Shown: in pieces, positions 13,082 through 13,731 of the stretch
How the letters are laid out: the number at the start of each line of letters is the position of its first letter
Numbering within the stretch: position 1 is the first letter of the stretch
NCBI GenBank assembly: GCA_024277955.1
Contig: JAJRUE010000153.1
Location: forward strand, 1-13,731
Direction: 5' to 3'
DNA length: 13,731 bases
From: Alphaproteobacteria bacterium
GTDB taxonomy: Bacteria > Pseudomonadota > Alphaproteobacteria > Rhodobacterales > Rhodobacteraceae
Made by a program: the position numbers and the translations under genes
Notes under the pieces: generated by a model
Seen by the model: only the letters and a program-made list of their open reading frames with translations
Databases searched by the model: none
Told to the model about the DNA's origin: nothing

Positions 13082-13170
13082 CTTCTTCTGTCGAAAAATA
13101 TCCCCGCCGGAGGCACCCCGAGCCCGCGGATGCAATCCGCGGGCGAGACATGACTCTGGCCCGCAGGGCC
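13082..13170 (+). repeat. Oriented 3' repeat element, copy 2 (box + two hairpins)
   Basis: The box CTTCTTCTGT-CGAAAAATATCC begins 20 bases after the sdaA stop and continues CCGCCGGAGGCACC, identical to copy 1. Hairpin 1 is at 13122-13144 (10-bp stem GCCCGCGGAT/ATCCGCGGGC, loop GCA), then a 13-base spacer, then hairpin 2 at 13158-13170 (5-bp stem GGCCC/GGGCC, loop GCA). No T-run follows. It fills most of the 197-base gap before the transporter gene; the remainder (13171-13258) is C-rich and shows nothing I can name. Confidence 0.7.
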
Positions 13171-13258
13171 TCCACCAGACAACACCCCGCCACCAGCAAA
13201 CCGCCCCCAAACCGCCCGCGACCTTGCCGCAACGCCGCCCAGGGCCTAACCTCACCCG

Positions 13259-13731
13259 ATGACCCCCGACCGCCCCTTTGCCGGCATCCTGCTGATGCTG
13301 GGCTTCTGCCTGCTGGCCCCCTTTGGCGACGCGCTGGCCAAATTGCTCGGGGCCTCGGTTTCGGTGCTGCTGCTGCTTACCAGCCGCTTCGCCCTCCAGG
13401 CGCTGCTGCTGGCGCCGCTGGTCATCCTGAACCGCAAGACCCTGCGCATGAGCCGCCGGACCGGCGCGCTGATGGCGCTGCGCACGGCGCTGCACATGGC
13501 CGGCATCGGCACCATGTTCCTGGCGCTGCGCTACCTGCCGCTGGCCGACGCCATCGCCATTGCCTTTGTGATGCCGTTTCTGATGCTGCTGCTGGGCAAG
13601 ACCGTGCTGGGCGAAACCGTCGGCCCCCACCGGATGGCCGCCTGCGCCGTCGGGTTTGCCGGCACGCTGCTGGTGGTGCAACCGAACTTCGCCCAGGTCG
13701 GCGCGCCGGCGCTGCTGCCGCTGGCGGTGGC
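13259..13731 (+). CDS. EamA/DMT-family transporter, N-terminal part
   Basis: The frame opens at the ATG at 13259 (MTPDRPFAGILLMLGFCLLA) and stays open to the window end, giving 157 residues of a protein normally near 290-310. Hydrophobic segments at about 9-29, 34-56, 70-90, 96-114 and 121-140 fit the first five membrane helices of an EamA half-repeat. ALRYLPLADAIAIAFVMPFLMLLLGKTVLGE is a typical EamA motif between helices 3 and 4, and the following AACAVGFAGTLLVVQP also fits. These inner-membrane proteins export or import metabolites; the substrate cannot be told here. The ribosome site is weak. The gene begins 198 bases beyond sdaA with the repeat element between, so it is probably a separate unit. 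Confidence 0.88.
   Translation, partial: MTPDRPFAGILLMLGFCLLAPFGDALAKLLGASVSVLLLLTSRFALQALLLAPLVILNRKTLRMSRRTGALMALRTALHMAGIGTMFLALRYLPLADAIAIAFVMPFLMLLLGKTVLGETVGPHRMAACAVGFAGTLLVVQPNFAQVGAPALLPLAV

Noticed and set aside
13010..13681. 223-codon minus-strand open frame across the sdaA end and the transporter start
   Set aside because: Gln/His/Arg-rich low-complexity translation; the plus-strand transporter frame shows clear membrane helices and an EamA motif.

Overview
The window looks like ordinary chromosome of a high-GC alphaproteobacterium of the order Rhodobacterales (Rhodobacteraceae/Paracoccaceae type). Three things point there: a ferredoxin that closely matches what I remember of Rhodobacter capsulatus FdVI, a gor-hflK-hflC-degP block, and an exact copy of the alphaproteobacterial LexA box (GTTC-N7-GTTC). 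Codon use is uniformly G/C-ending. I see no phage, transposase, tRNA, rRNA or CRISPR array, and no gene-free stretch longer than 300 bases.

Layout, left to right. The 3' end of valS (+) converges on xseA (-), with a 228-base gap holding an oriented repeat, a second copy of the xseA tail and twin palindromes. xseA and purD (+) diverge from a 71-base gap. purD ends at an intrinsic terminator that is also the last hairpin of a second copy of the oriented repeat. Next come a secreted VCBS/FG-GAP protein and the 2Fe-2S ferredoxin gene fdxE, both (-) and joined by an overlapping TGATG. Divergent from fdxE is a small OB-fold protein (+) that resembles only the C-terminal OB domain of the error-prone polymerase DnaE2 and starts just behind a LexA box. 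A long (-) block follows in transcription order rpiA, gor, hflK, hflC, degP: pentose phosphate metabolism, glutathione reduction and inner-membrane/periplasmic protein quality control. Divergent from rpiA is sdaA (+), an iron-sulfur L-serine ammonia-lyase, followed by a third copy of the oriented repeat and the start of an EamA-type transporter that runs off the window.

Most genes are housekeeping. The parts worth attention are mostly non-coding. (1) Three copies of an 82-90 base element share a ~22-base box followed by two hairpins whose sequences differ but whose spacing is kept; every copy lies just 3' of a gene and points the same way as that gene. (2) A lone DnaE2-type OB domain appears to be under SOS control. 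(3) The xseA tail, a likely sliding-clamp-binding motif, occurs twice, with only synonymous differences in the last six codons. (4) degP may have its own heat-shock-type promoter.

All protein calls rest on motif recognition by eye; no database search was run.
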